Assembly (NCBI GenBank): GCA_032871835.1
Contig: CM065302.1
Location: forward strand, 6,241,382 to 6,305,381
Direction: 5' to 3'
Origin: Dipteronia dyeriana
Taxonomy: Eukaryota > Streptophyta > Magnoliopsida > Sapindales > Sapindaceae
Length of the DNA stretch: 64,000 nt
Shown here: positions 11,527-21,994 of the stretch, piece by piece
Layout of the letters: each line of letters begins with the position of its first letter
Numbering within the stretch: the first letter of the stretch is position 1
Notes under the pieces: model-generated
Seen by the model: the letters and a program-made list of their open reading frames with translations, nothing else
Database searches by the model: none
What the model was told of the DNA's origin: nothing
Translations under genes and position numbers: made by a program

Positions 11527-11601
11527 GCCGTAGCCGTCCAGTGGTGAGGACATCTCAGATTGACACCCGAGAAGACCTGGTGTTCGATTCTCGGTTACGG
11601 A
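11527..11601 (+). ncRNA. tRNA-like cloverleaf (pseudo-tRNA) inside the LTR
   Basis: Six acceptor pairs (11528-11533 with 11595-11600), a four-pair D stem (11536-11539 with 11548-11551) around an AGTGGTGA loop, and a T arm with the invariant TTCGATT loop can be drawn. The A box (cagtggtgagg) and B box (gttcgattc) of RNA polymerase III promoters are recognisable. An extra T in the T stem, a mismatch in the anticodon stem and an enlarged anticodon loop argue against a working tRNA. It may be a captured tRNA gene or the head of a tRNA-derived SINE. Confidence 0.55.
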
Positions 11602-12392
11602 TGAGGGGTCTCCTTTCTATCTATTTTGTATTTCTTTCCTTGTATCTTTGTCTCTTTCGATGTGTACTTTCGTGCATTAGGAATTTGATATAAACTTAGT
11701 ATTGTTGCCTATTTAGTTACGTATGCTTATTATTGGTTGAGTGGCCCTTCGAAATGCTTAAAGCCTTTAGTGGCTGGACACCCCTTAATTGAACCTAGGT
11801 TGTGTATGATGGACCGAGAGGTGAAGCACTCAACGTGCATTTAGTAGATTGGCCACTAAGTGTAGAGCCTGCACGCGGTTTTACACGTATTGTCGCTACA
11901 TGTGTCTCATTGTTCTTAATGAACTGAGTGCAGTTCGGGCAACCATCGAGAGATAGGTTGTTAGTACATTTCAGTATAGTCGATTGTCGCTGGAGTAAGG
12001 GCAATTGGCGAGGATTAAGTGAGCAAGGCATTCATCTTGGACTATGCATGTTGTATGAAACTGTGTTATTACTATGGTGGAGTCATTTGCTTAGTGTAAC
12101 CATTTACATTCCATATCACTCAATTCCATCCTATCATTGTACATATTGTTTATTTATGTATTTTGTTAGGTTAGTTTAGCATTTACTTTTCAACATATTC
12201 TTTCACATATGCAACACATGAGTCTGCTCGTAGTGCTGTAATAATAGTTAGGACTAGAGACGGTCGGTGAATCTCACCTCCCTGTGGAACGATCCTTGCT
12301 TACCACTGTGCTATTCTCTGTGACTCGCACGCTTGTGAGGCCAAACTTAAATGTTCATATTTTGACGACACTACAACGACGTGTCATCAAAT

Positions 12393-12410
12393 AAGCACCG
12401 CTGCCGAGGA
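12393..12410 (+). promoter_or_regulatory. Primer-binding site of Athila element 1
   Basis: The sequence aagcaccgctgccgagga matches the Athila-type site (consensus near tggcgccgctgccgggga) at most positions. It sits seven bases after the LTR's terminal CA and would pair with a host tRNA 3' end to start minus-strand DNA. Confidence 0.7.
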
Positions 12411-12771
12411 GGTAGCTCATTTGTTGATTGTTGATAGTTTTAGCTTCCATTTTATTGTTTCTTATTGCTTTGCGGAGTAGATTGTTATGTTGATAATAAG
12501 CACTCCTCATGTGTTTCATTGTGTGTACGATAGTGTTTAGGCTAGGTTTGAGAGTTGTTGGTCATGTTTTTGTTTTATTATTTTTGTTTATAGCATATGC
12601 ATTTGATTGTTTTTGAGTTATGCTTGTGCAAGGAACAAAAATTTTCAGGTTTAATGGATTGCGCGACTCATGTGGACCAGCTGTGTGCCTAACGTACCAC
12701 AACAAATTTGTACTCAAGGATAATCTTCCGTAGGTATGCCGAATTACTTCGCGTATACGCAGAGTTGGGAA

Positions 12772-13260
12772 TGACATCTGTCATACAGGTGTAGAGTGAC
12801 TCAAAACTCTTTAACATTTGCCGTACACTTGATATTTAATAAAAGTAATATATCTACTATTTCTGATTGTTAATACAAGCATAAAATACACTTTCAATTC
12901 TCTGTATAATTACAGTAAATCATAAGAAGAAATAAAACATTTAAATGATTTCCAGGCAATTAATTTAAAACATAAAACTAGAAACTTTTTGAGTTAAAAA
13001 CCAAAACTGAAAACGTTTTCACTTACAACTTAAACTTCAAGCTTAATTTGGATCAAGTACGCTAGGTTCCTCAACATCGTCTTCTTTCCCTATCAATCAC
13101 ACAAAAATCCAATTAGAATATGTGGAATTCAAAGAAGAAATCAACCAAAAACTCTAAAAATCATATGAGAACTCCACTGACTTCTTTCTCTCTTTTCTTA
13201 CCTCTTTTCTTCCCTTCTATACGATTCTACTTCTTTATAGCTGATTTCATGTTTATCCTC

Positions 13261-13304
<44 letters not shown>

Positions 13305-13434
13305 ATAAACAACTAAAGTTGTGAGCCAGTTATCTAAGCTCACAGTTGTCTGTCAACTAGGCAGTCTACACATGCTTACTCATCTGATCACTTTAAAAAA
13401 AAAAACATTTAGCCTGAATGGTTCTGGCCTTACA
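12772..13434 (-). repeat. Chromovirus 3' LTR (663 bp)
   Basis: On the minus strand it begins TGTAAGG, directly after the pol spacer, and ends GATGTCA. It contains a (TA)n microsatellite at 13264-13302. Borders rest on TG/CA ends and position after pol; no partner LTR is available. The left end abuts the leader of Athila element 1. Confidence 0.6.
13264..13302. repeat. (TA)n microsatellite
   Basis: About 38 bases of uninterrupted TA within the chromovirus LTR. The IYIYIY peptide it encodes is an artefact. Confidence 0.95.
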
Positions 13435-13470
13435 ATTTACCCCACCGTATAAGAATTTCATCCTCAAAAT

Positions 13471-13718
13471 TCACTTACCTAACCGAAAAAAAAGGGGATA
13501 CTGATTTCTCATCTGATCTTCATGTTCCCAAGTCGCCTCTTCTTTTGCATGATTTCTCCATAATACTTTCACTAAAGGAATAACCTTGGTACGTAACACT
13601 TGTTCCCTTCTGTCTAAAATCTCAATAGGTTTCTCTTCATAAGTCAAATCTTCTTTTAACTTCACTGGTTGTTTCGTTGAAACATGTGTAGGGTCAACTA
13701 TATATTTACGAAGCATAG
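13471..13718 (-). pseudogene. Chromovirus integrase C-terminus with chromodomain (5' truncated)
   Basis: The frame reads MLRKYIVDPTHV, then EDLTYEEKPIEILDRREQ and IPLVKVLWRNHAKEEATW, with the end at FFRLGK followed by a stop. The LTYEEKP...ILDRRE...VKVLWRNH...EEATWE pattern is the classic chromodomain of plant Tekay/Del chromoviruses, which directs integration to marked chromatin. About 82 codons remain and are uninterrupted, but everything upstream is replaced by Athila LTR. The first 12 residues of the longer ORF in this frame come from that LTR and do not belong to it. Confidence 0.85.
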
Positions 13719-13910
13719 TGATAACTCCCATTTCTACACTCAGTGTAGCCTCCATATCCTATCAATTACACTCATTCCTGAGTAAAAAATCAAGTTTTTA
13801 ATGGTGTATTAAGCTTGTGGAGGTTCCTTTAGCAATCCAGGGTAATAGTGCGAAATTGAGAAACGTTGGGGCCAAAACGGAAGAACTGAAGTCATAAAAG
13901 GTCAAGGATA

Positions 13911-14065
13911 GCACTGGTGAGGTGCCACTCGACCAGCGCCACCCTCACTAGCGCACGAGATCAGTGGTGTTGCGCTGGTGAGGTACCACTAGACCAGCGT
14001 AACCCTCACCAGCGCACAATATCAGTGGTGTTGCGTTGGTGAGGCGCCACTCGACCAACGTAACA
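13911..14065. repeat. GC-rich inverted-repeat module, 61-bp period, in LTR U3
   Basis: About 2.5 tandem units beginning near 13911, 13972 and 14033. Each contains gcgctggt (or a variant) and, about 15 bases on, accagcgc, its reverse complement, so each unit can form a hairpin. It is far richer in CpG than its surroundings. The module ends about 50 bp before the TATA box. Similar modules occur in SIRE-type copia LTRs at 35965 and 44008. Confidence 0.8.
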
Positions 14066-14112
14066 GTCCAACTCAACAGAAATTTTAGGGTTTCGTGCCT
14101 CATTTCTAAACA

Positions 14113-14120
14113 TATAAATA
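14113..14120 (+). promoter_or_regulatory. Athila element 2 LTR TATA box
   Basis: TATAAATA followed by CCCCTTCTTGAG; conserved in the truncated 3' LTR at about 25553-25560. It would start the genomic transcript about 30 bp downstream. Confidence 0.6.
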
Positions 14121-15293
14121 CCCCTTCTTGAGCTATTCTGGGCACCTCTTGCACGACCCTAAGCTTCAACTCTCCCTTTACAATCCAAAACCCCCCAAAA
14201 CACCATATTTCACTCAAATCCTTCATCTTCCACACAAATCCTTCACCAAATCACTTCATCAACCCTCCAATCTATCATCCAAACTTCAAATCCATTGTAC
14301 CAAACACCAAATACCCAACTTTCCCACCATTTCCCACCACCAAAACCCAACCTTAGAGCATAAAGGGAAAAATTAAGAGAATGAGCAAGTCAAGCATATT
14401 CCACCAACCAAGAGAGATGACATCTACACTTAGTTTATTCTTAACCTTTCTCTATTCCATTTAGCACTTATAATTGCTTATGGCTAGTATGATAATTACA
14501 TATTCTGTAGCCATTTCTTACATTATGAACTAAACTCATTTTAGCTAATGCCAAAATGAAACCTTTACTATGATTTACTAATGAAGACTAACACTTTATT
14601 CATATTGCTTGTGTTTATGTATATGTATTTCATACTTTAATTAACATTAGGTGTCTATCTAGCATTTGATATGTATTTGGTTGATGTGTGATATGCCGAG
14701 AGGAGAATCACACAACATGCTCGATGAAATGCATGATAGAGGTCTAGTAAGGTAGAAATAATCAAAGCTAGTCTCTAGGACTCACTTAGTGAACAACTAA
14801 GCTTAATGAACTTGTGTGTATTTTTGATGACCATCGAGAGATAGGTTATTGGTGCATATAAGTGTTGTTTCTATTAGTCGAGAGAGAGTAGAGACTAATA
14901 GAGGGTGTCATGAGTTTGCATATGCACTAGCATAATTTATTCATAATGGTGTGTCTATAAATTGGTGACGATTGGTTAGGTGGATTCAAGGTCTTAGCCT
15001 AAGTTCTTAATAGTAATACAATCTCTTGCTTGTGTGTGACTTTGCCTTGCCTGTTTGCTTGTTGTTTAAGTTTCATTAGTTGCACTCTAGGAGTAGTTTA
15101 TATTAATTAGTGTTAGTAGAATAATTGAATCATCAAATATTTGTTTGTCTAAATAGTAGTTTAATCAATCAATTGTGGTAATCAATTGTGGTAATCAATT
15201 CATCAATCCTCGTGGAACGAATCTTATTTACCATTGTACTACTCTCACGACTCAGTACTATTACGGGTGCTCATTTAGGAGTGATCAATTTTT

Positions 15294-15310
15294 AGCTGGG
15301 GATTAAGCGG
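15294..15310 (+). promoter_or_regulatory. Degraded primer-binding site of Athila element 2
   Basis: The stretch agctggggattaagcgg sits a few bases after the LTR end where Athila carries gttgccggggatt-type sequence. Only the gctggggatt core resembles the expected site. Confidence 0.4.
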
Positions 15311-15401
15311 TTTATTGATATCACTATTAGTTGATTCATTACTAATTTAGACTTTTTACTTTGTGTTCATTTTTTTTGTGATTACAGGCAGTTGCTCTTG
15401 T

Positions 15402-16840
15402 ATGCATCATAGTACAAGGAGCAACAATTTACAAGATTTGAGGTTTGATCCGGATATTAAGGGAACGACCCGGAGAAATAGAAGGATTCGAAGGCTAGCA
15501 ATGGAAGATGGAGTGAGGGATCAAGATCCTATATTAGTTGCAGCCCAATAGAGGCAAAATGAGCAAAATAAAGACGATAACAGAGCCATGAGAGATTATA
15601 TGATGCCAATGGTGGATCCAAACATATCGCCAATTCAACTCCCGATGATATCCGCGAACAACTTTGAGATCAAACCCCATGTCTTTCAAATGTTGACAAT
15701 GATGGGACAATTTGGTGGTTTACCAAGTGAAGACCTCAATGGACATTTGAGGAATTTTGATCAAATTTGCTCAACATTCAAGATCAACGGGGCTACGGAC
15801 AATGCAATTCGATTGAGGATCTTCCCTTTCTCATTAAAGGACCGATCTAAGGCTTTGTATGATTCATTGGCACCAGGATCGATTACTACTTGGGATGAGT
15901 TGGTCTGAACATTCTTAAGCAAGTACTTCCCTTCCGGAAAGGAGACACAATTGATCAATGAAATCCATGAATTCTCTTAATTCGAATCGGAATCCTTGTA
16001 TGAAGCATGAGAGAGGTATAAGGAGTTGTTGAGGAAATATCCATGTCATGGGAGGCCGAAATGGTCAATTGTAGAGAAATTCTACCAGGGTATGAACTTA
16101 ACCACTCGCCAATTTATGGATGCTTCGACGGGTGGTTCTTTGATGAACAAATCAATGGACGCAACATATGATTTAATTGAAGAAATACCAATTGCAAATA
16201 GCTATTGGGGGGATGACCGAAAGGTACTGAGGAATGCACCCGGCATGGTGGCAGTTTATCAAATGATCACAATACAAGCTCAAATAGAGGCTTTATCTAA
16301 CAAAGTTAGCAAGATGGCAAGCTCTAGTTCAGCCGAAGTGAATATGGTTAATTATGATTGGTGTTCGGGGCCTCATGCAAGTGTAGATTGCCAACGGGAA
16401 ACCCATTTGCAATCGGTTCCATGGAATAAGTCTCCTTTGTGAAAAACAACAAAAATTTTCCCTACCACAACTCCAACAACCAAAACCCTAACCCAAACAA
16501 TAACCCTTACTCCAACACCTACAATCCCATGTGGAAAAATCACCATAACTTCTCATGGAAAGACAACCAACAACCCCAACAACACCAACCAACTTTCAAA
16601 CCACCCGGATTCACCATACCAAAACATGCCCCTCCTAACCAATAACTCCACTTCCAAAATCAACCCCACCAACATGTACCTAAGAGAAAGCCGACAATTG
16701 AAGACTTGTTGTCCAAGTGCATGGTTAATCTTGATAATCGGATGGAGACCCAAGACTTGGCATTGAAGAAACCCGATACCAAAGTTGATCAAATTGCACA
16801 ACATTCATAAGCCGCAATCTAAAATCTTGAAGCACAAATT
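15402..16840 (+). pseudogene. gag: Athila gag (broken)
   Basis: Gag forms the virus-like particle that packages element RNA. The start MHHSTRSNNLQDLRFDPD is chosen because Athila gag proteins begin with a short basic R/S-rich leader; an upstream in-frame ATG at 15363 is less likely. The capsid core contains MMGQFGGLPSEDLNGHL and GATDNAIRLRIFPFSLKD. In-frame stops fall at 15549-15551 (TAG), 15906-15908 (TGA), about 15978 (TAA) and 16440-16442 (TGA). At the zinc-knuckle position (16348-16392) the frame reads YDWCSGPHASVDC, where the first cysteine is replaced by Tyr. An Asn/Pro/Gln-rich tail (16439-16645) follows in another frame. Confidence 0.85.
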
Positions 16841-16846
16841 GTTCAA

Positions 16847-18013
16847 TTGGCTAGAGAGTCTCAAGATCGTCAACAAGGAACCTTGCTAAGCAACATGGTG
16901 ATTAATCCCAATAAGCAATGCAAGGCAATCCATTTGAGAAATGGTAAGGAAGTTGAGCTTCCTAAAGACTTTGGGAAAGGAAAAAAAGTTGTGGTTGAAG
17001 ATGAGGAGACGTTTGAAGACCCATCGATGGAAGAGAACCAAGTTAATGTGCTCCCAAATACTTCTCTTGATTTACCACAACCACCACAAGTTAAGGCATA
17101 TGTACCTCCCATTCCTTACCCACAACGATTAAGGAAGCATAAAGATGCCCAACATGTTGCCAAATTCTTGGAAATTTTCAAGAAGCTTCACATCAACATT
17201 CCATTCACCAAAGCCTTGGCACAAATGCCCAAGTATACCAAGTTTTTGAAGGAGCTCTTGGCGAACAAGAAGAAATTGGAGGATTTTGAAATGATGCCTC
17301 TAAATGAAGAGTGTAGTGCAATACTACAAAATAAGTTACCACCAAAATTTCAAGATCCCTGGAAGTTCACCATTCCATGCACTATTGGCATATCGGAGTT
17401 AGGGAAGGCATTGATTGACTCTAGAGCAAGCATCAATTTGATGCCCTTTTCGGTGTTTGAAAAGTTGAATGTTGTAAAGGTGAAACCAACACACATGACA
17501 CTTCAATCGGCGGATCGATCACTCAAATACCCAAGAGGGGTTTTAGAAGATGTACTAGTGAAAGTGGAGAGTTTGTACTTCCCTGTAGACTTTGTTATCT
17601 TTGAGATGGAGGAAGATGTTGAAATTCTATTGCTTTTGGGAAGACCATTCTTAAAAATGGTGGGTGCGTTGATTGATTTGAAGGATGAAAAAATGAATTT
17701 ACGGGTGAGGGAAGGCAAGGTTGAATTTGACTTGAGGAAAGCCATGAAAATGCCTAGAGAGGCCGAGAATTGTTCAAGAATTCAAGTTGTGGATCCCATG
17801 ATTCGAGAGGATTTGCAAAATGAGAGTCCTAAAGAGCCTTTAGAGGCTTGCATTATGCACGGTACAAGTGAAGATGATACGGATGCGGACAAAGCGAAGT
17901 GTGCCTTACACTTGAGCTCTCTACCGTTAAAGAGTTTGAGAAATAGGAACCATTTTGAAGAACTCGGAGTTGGGGAGCAAAAGATACCCCCATCCATTGA
18001 GAAACCACCTTAG
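16847..18013 (+). pseudogene. Athila aspartic protease region (388 codons, active site altered)
   Basis: This is the longest open stretch of the element. The first third is linker with QCKAIHLRNGKEVELP, a common Athila motif. The retropepsin domain (about residues 170-270) reads GKALIDSRASINLMPFSVF: the catalytic D-[ST]-G triad is D-S-R at 17417-17425, with AGA in place of a glycine codon, which would abolish dimer-type aspartic protease activity. The flap/second motif appears as ILLLLGRPFLKMVGALID. The remaining tail is a linker to RT. The frame is open, but the enzyme is probably dead. The downstream RT lies after a stop at 18011-18013. Confidence 0.85.
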
Positions 18014-18195
18014 CTAAAGTTGAAGCAACTACCCTCTCACTTGAGGTATGCTGTTTTAAGGGAATCACCATCACTTCCGGTTATCATTTCAGATTCGTTG
18101 GAAAGACTAGAAGAAGAGAATTGCTAAGAGTTTTAAGTGATCACAATAGGGCAATTGGATGGTACATCTAGAATAAAAGAGGTATTAGTCCGACT

Positions 18196-19803
18196 TTGTG
18201 CATGCATAAAATACTAATGGAAGAAGATCACAAGCCATCGGTGGGGCATCAAATGAGGCTAAATCCCAACATGCAAGAAGTAGTTAGAGCGGAGGTCTTG
18301 AAACTACTAGATTCGAGTATTATCTATCCAATTTCGGATAGTAAATGGGTTAGTCCGATGCAAGTAGTCCCAAAGAAGTGAGGAATGATGGTGGTTCCAA
18401 ATGAGAATAATGAATTGATCCCTCAAAGAACCGTCACCGGGTGGAGAGTATTTATAGACTATCGGAAGATGAATAATGCCACTCGAAAGAACCATTTCCC
18501 ACTCCCGTTCATAGATCAAATGTCGGAGAGGTTGGTCGTTCATGACTACTATTGTTTCCTTGATAGGTATTCCGGCTACAACCAAATCCCTATTGCTCTC
18601 GAAGACCAAGAGAATACCACTTTTACTTGTCCCTACGGCACATTTGCATATAGAAGAATGCCATTTGGGTTATGCAATGCACCGGCCACTTTCCAATGAT
18701 GCATGATGGCAATATTCTCGGATATGGTAGAGAGGTTTATAGAAGTGTTCATGGACAACTTCTTGGTTTTCATATCCTCCTTTGATAATTGTTTGAAGAA
18801 CTTGGGACTCATTTTGAAATAGTGTGAAGAAAGCAATTTGGTACTAAATTGGGAGAAGTGCCACTTCATGGTTAAAGAGGGCATTGTGTTAGGCCATCGA
18901 ATCTCATCCAAGGGCATTGAAGTAGATAGAGCCAAAAAAGAAGTCATAGAGAAGTTACCTCATCCCACCTCAATTAAGGGCATTAGAAGTTTTCTGGGAA
19001 ATGTCGGGTTCTATAGACGTTTCATCAAAGATTTCTCAAAAATCACAAAGCCCCTTTGCAACTTGTTAATGAAAGACACCCCCTTTAATTTTGATGAAGA
19101 GTGTCTCCTCGCATTTGAGAAGTTGAAGAATGAGCGTACATACACCCCTATCATGTCAGCCCCCGATTGGGCCCTTTCATTTGAACTCATGTGTGATGCG
19201 AGTGATCATGCGGTGGGAGCCGTTTTGGGGCAAAGAAAAGATAAGAAGCTCCATGTAATTTACTATGCAATTCAAACCCTTAATGATGCTCAAGTGAACT
19301 ATGCCACCAAGGAAAAAGAGCTTTTGGCCATTGTATTTGCCTTTGACAAATTTCGGTCTTATCTAGTGGGCTCTAAAGTGGTTGTGTACACCAACCATGC
19401 AGCAATCAAATATTTAATGGAAAAGAAAGACTCCAAGCCATGGTTTCTAAGATGGGTGCTCTTGGTTCAAGAGTTTGACTTGGAGATCCGCGATAAAAAA
19501 GGATCGGAGAATTTGGTGGCAGATCACCTTTCAAGACTAGAGAGGGAAGAAGAAATTGAAGTCTCACACCGTATCAATGAGAATTTTTCGGATGAGCATT
19601 TACTAGTGGTCCAAGAATTAATGACTCTTTGGTTTACCGATTTCGTGAATTATCTAGCAAATGAGGTCATGCCGGTGGAGATGACTTTCCACCAAAAGAG
19701 AAAGTTCCTTTCCAATGCAAAGGCATACTTATGGGAAGAGCCACTCCTTTTCGGGTTTGTAGTGATGGACTCATTAGAAGATGTGTACCCGAGGAAGAGA
19801 TGA
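18196..19803 (+). pseudogene. Athila reverse transcriptase and RNase H (broken)
   Basis: RT copies the element RNA into DNA and RNase H removes the RNA strand. Fingers and palm motifs are clear: SDSKWVSPMQVVPKK, then WRVFIDYRKMN, FLDRYSGYNQI and FAYRRMPFGLCNAPATFQ. The catalytic box normally [YF]xDD reads FMDN at 18748-18759, so the second aspartate is lost. In-frame stops occur at about 18379 (TGA), 18699 (TGA) and 18822 (TAG). The second part (18838-19803) is open for 321 codons and holds the thumb ([16 protein letters not shown]) and RNase H ([38 protein letters not shown]). Confidence 0.9.
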
Positions 19804-20893
19804 GGGATATCCTCATGCATTGCTACTCCAAGGAGTGTGGGGGTCACTTTGGAGCAATTAGAACCCCAAGAAATGTCCTCCAATCGGGATTCTATTGACC
19901 TACATTATTTTGAGATGCAAGGAGTTTTGTGGAAGCATGTGACCGGTGTCAAAGGACCGAAAATATTAGTAAGAGGGATAAGATGCCACCCAATATAATG
20001 CTTGAAGTGGAATTGTTTTGTATGTGAGGTGTTGATTTCATAGGGCCATTTCCAAGCTCTTATGGTAACCAATATATCTTAGTGGAGGTTGATTACGTGT
20101 CGAAGTGGGTGGAAGCTATAGCCACACCTAAGAATGATGCCAATGTGGTCACTAAATTCCTAAAGAAGAACATCTTCACAAGATTTGGCACTCTAAAATC
20201 GATCATTAGTGATGGAGGCTCACATTTTTCGCAACAAGTTGTTTGAAACTTTATTGAAGAAATATGGTGTGAAGCATTAGATCACTACCCCTTACCATCC
20301 GTAAGCAAATGGTCAATCGGAGATGTCAAATCGAGAAATCAAGAGCATTTTAGAGAAGACTATGGGAAACCTGCGTAAAGGATTGGGCTAAGAAACTTGA
20401 TGATGCTCTTTGGGCATATAGGACGGCATTCAAAACCCCATTAGGCATGTCTCCATATAAGCTTGTCTATGGTAAGGCATGTCACCTTCCGGTTGAACTT
20501 GAACACAAGGCTTATTGTGCAATCAAAAAGTTGAATTTTGATATGCAAGCGGTATGAGATAAGAGATTGCTCCAACTCAATGAACTTGATGAGATTCAGA
20601 TTGAAGCATATGCGAATGCCTGAATATACAAGGGAAAGACCAAGAAATGGCATGATAGAAGAACTACGGAGAAAAACTTTCAAGTGGGAAATCAAGTTCT
20701 CCTTTTCAAATTAAGACTCCGTTTATTTCCCGGGAAGCTCAAAAGTCGGTGGACAGGTCCCTATACCGTCACTCAAGGTTTCCATACGGAACCATGGAAA
20801 TTGAAAATGGAAAAAATGAGAGGTTCAAAGTGAATGGGCAATGACTTAAGCTCTATTGGGAGAGTGTTTTGGAGGAGCCTAAGGCAACGATTC
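19804..20893 (+). pseudogene. Athila integrase (broken)
   Basis: Integrase joins element DNA to the chromosome. The zinc-binding HHCC motif is recognisable (HCYSKECGGHFG, then CDRCQR). The catalytic core shows [16 protein letters not shown] (first Asp) and ISDGGSHF (second Asp); the third acidic residue region is frameshifted. Several stops interrupt it, for example at about 19898, 19910, 20026 and further on. Most fit C-to-T or G-to-A changes of Trp or Arg codons. Downstream segments ([40 protein letters not shown]) are typical of plant gypsy integrases. It ends about 20890 before a non-coding spacer. Confidence 0.85.
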
Positions 20894-21994
20894 TTCTCAA
20901 AGAACCCATTTGAGAAATCATCAAAAGGGAGGTACCATATTGTAAATAGTAGTTAGGTCATTTTGCTTTTGTAAATTTAGTTTTTAATTTTGAGTGTTTT
21001 ATTATTGCAAAGTTGGATTTTCCCTCTCCAAGCATGAATCATGCATTGTGAACTTGTTTTGAAAAGTTTGGATACAATATGGACAATGCATAATTTAGGT
21101 TTGGGGGTATTTAAAAAAAAGTTAGAATTGTATTAAACCCATGCAATGATTTGTTTTGTTGAGTTTCATAAGTGTGTAGAGAATGTTTTTGATCAAGCGA
21201 ACTCAATAGGGTAAAATGGTCACTAGAAGACCAATTGGAGAGGAAGACAAGCTTGGCGCCACTCTACCGGTGCATGAGATGCGTACCACCAGCGCCAAAT
21301 GCCTGGAGAGCTGCGATGGTGTAGCGCTAGTCCACGAATGCACAAGCAAAAAGCTAGAGCAAGCCATTTAGTGGAACGACTGCGTTTTGGCCAAAAACAA
21401 CATATGCGCTGGTGCACATGCTCTTGTATTGCGCTGCTCGACCAGCACACATGTCAGATGCGCGAGGATTAAATCCTCTCGATGAGCAGCAAGTGGTCAT
21501 TCTCTCAAACACAACTCAAAACACTCCCCTCTTCCTCTCAAGTCTCTTAAGCACGAAATGGGTAAGTCCCCTCATAAATCCTCTTGTTTTTCATCGCCTT
21601 TCTCCCAATATTGAATGCAAATTCCTATCTACACAATCTAGGGCATAGATTTGGGATTTTTATGTGCTAAGGTTTAGAATCTGGGGATTTTTAGTTTTTA
21701 AACTTGCATAGCTTAAAATTGGATGAATTATTGCTTGGGTTTTGTCTATTTGTATCTTTGCATATCATTGAAGCCTTTGTTGGTGTGAATTTGGTCTCAT
21801 ATTAGTTTGTGTTGTGAATTGGGCATTGTTCTTGGGTTTTGGCTAATTGGTTATGGAATTTGGGTGTGGTATTTGATTTTGTGGATATAGAAGTGCTTGT
21901 GGAGGTGCCTGGTTGCACCTAGTTCCATTTTGTGTGCAGTTTTAGGGTTGGTTTATCGGGTTTCCAACAGAAATTCTGTCCGAGTGGGTGTAAA
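20894..21994. other. Athila internal spacer with a second GC-rich module
   Basis: This stretch lies between integrase and the env-like ORF. A G-rich tract (tttgggggta, 21099-21108) resembles an internal polypurine tract. At 21250-21470 are sequences related to the LTR inverted-repeat module (ggcgccactctaccgg, gcgctggtg, gctgctcgaccagcac). At 21558-21569 an ATGGGTAAGTCC occurs, and the same 12 bases recur at 21995-22006 just before the env-like ORF. GTAAGT is a strong 5' splice-site consensus; env-like ORFs of Athila elements are thought to be expressed from spliced RNAs. Confidence 0.5.

Larger units (their letters stand above)
10111..12386 (+). repeat. Athila-type LTR, about 2.3 kb
   Basis: The LTR has TG...CA ends, a TATATATA box at 10576-10583 followed by pyrimidine-rich, CA-rich sequence typical of LTR transcription starts, and a 3' end that abuts a primer-binding site. 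Borders were set by TG/CA ends and the primer site; no second LTR is present to confirm them. A tRNA-like insertion lies at 11527-11601. Confidence 0.6.
10111..12771 (+). mobile_element. Athila-type Ty3/gypsy element 1: 5' LTR, primer site and leader only
   Basis: The stretch runs from a TGTTGATC start to a ...GTGTCA LTR end at 12386, then a primer-binding site and a leader that stops abruptly at 12771, where a minus-strand chromovirus LTR begins. Leader sequence (from 12411) contains a short open stretch MLVQGTKIF with no recognisable gag. Several LTR phrases (gaccatcgagagataggtt; a tggaacga...cttaccactgtgctattctctgtgactc-type end) are shared with the LTR of the second Athila element at 13719, supporting the family call. 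The rest of the element is missing. Confidence 0.7.
12772..13718 (-). mobile_element. Chromovirus (Ty3/gypsy) 3' end on the minus strand: pol C-terminus and LTR
   Basis: The minus strand runs from integrase C-terminus with chromodomain (13718-13471) through a short spacer to an LTR (13434-12772). The spacer contains 'aattttgaggatgaaattct', a phrase characteristic of the end of Del/Tekay-type pol. The element is cut on its 5' side by insertion of Athila element 2 at 13718/13719 and never resumes downstream, so the rest was lost. Confidence 0.75.
13719..15287 (+). repeat. Athila element 2, 5' LTR (1569 bp)
   Basis: Starts TGATAACTCCC and ends ...GTGATCA just before the primer-site remnant. Its first 458 bp align with 25162-25619 across the whole length by eye. 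It contains GC-rich inverted repeats (13911-14065) directly before a TATAAATA box (14113-14120). Confidence 0.75.

Noticed and set aside
11527..11601. Functional tRNA gene
   Set aside because: Enlarged anticodon loop, stem mismatch and an extra base in the T stem; called tRNA-like only.
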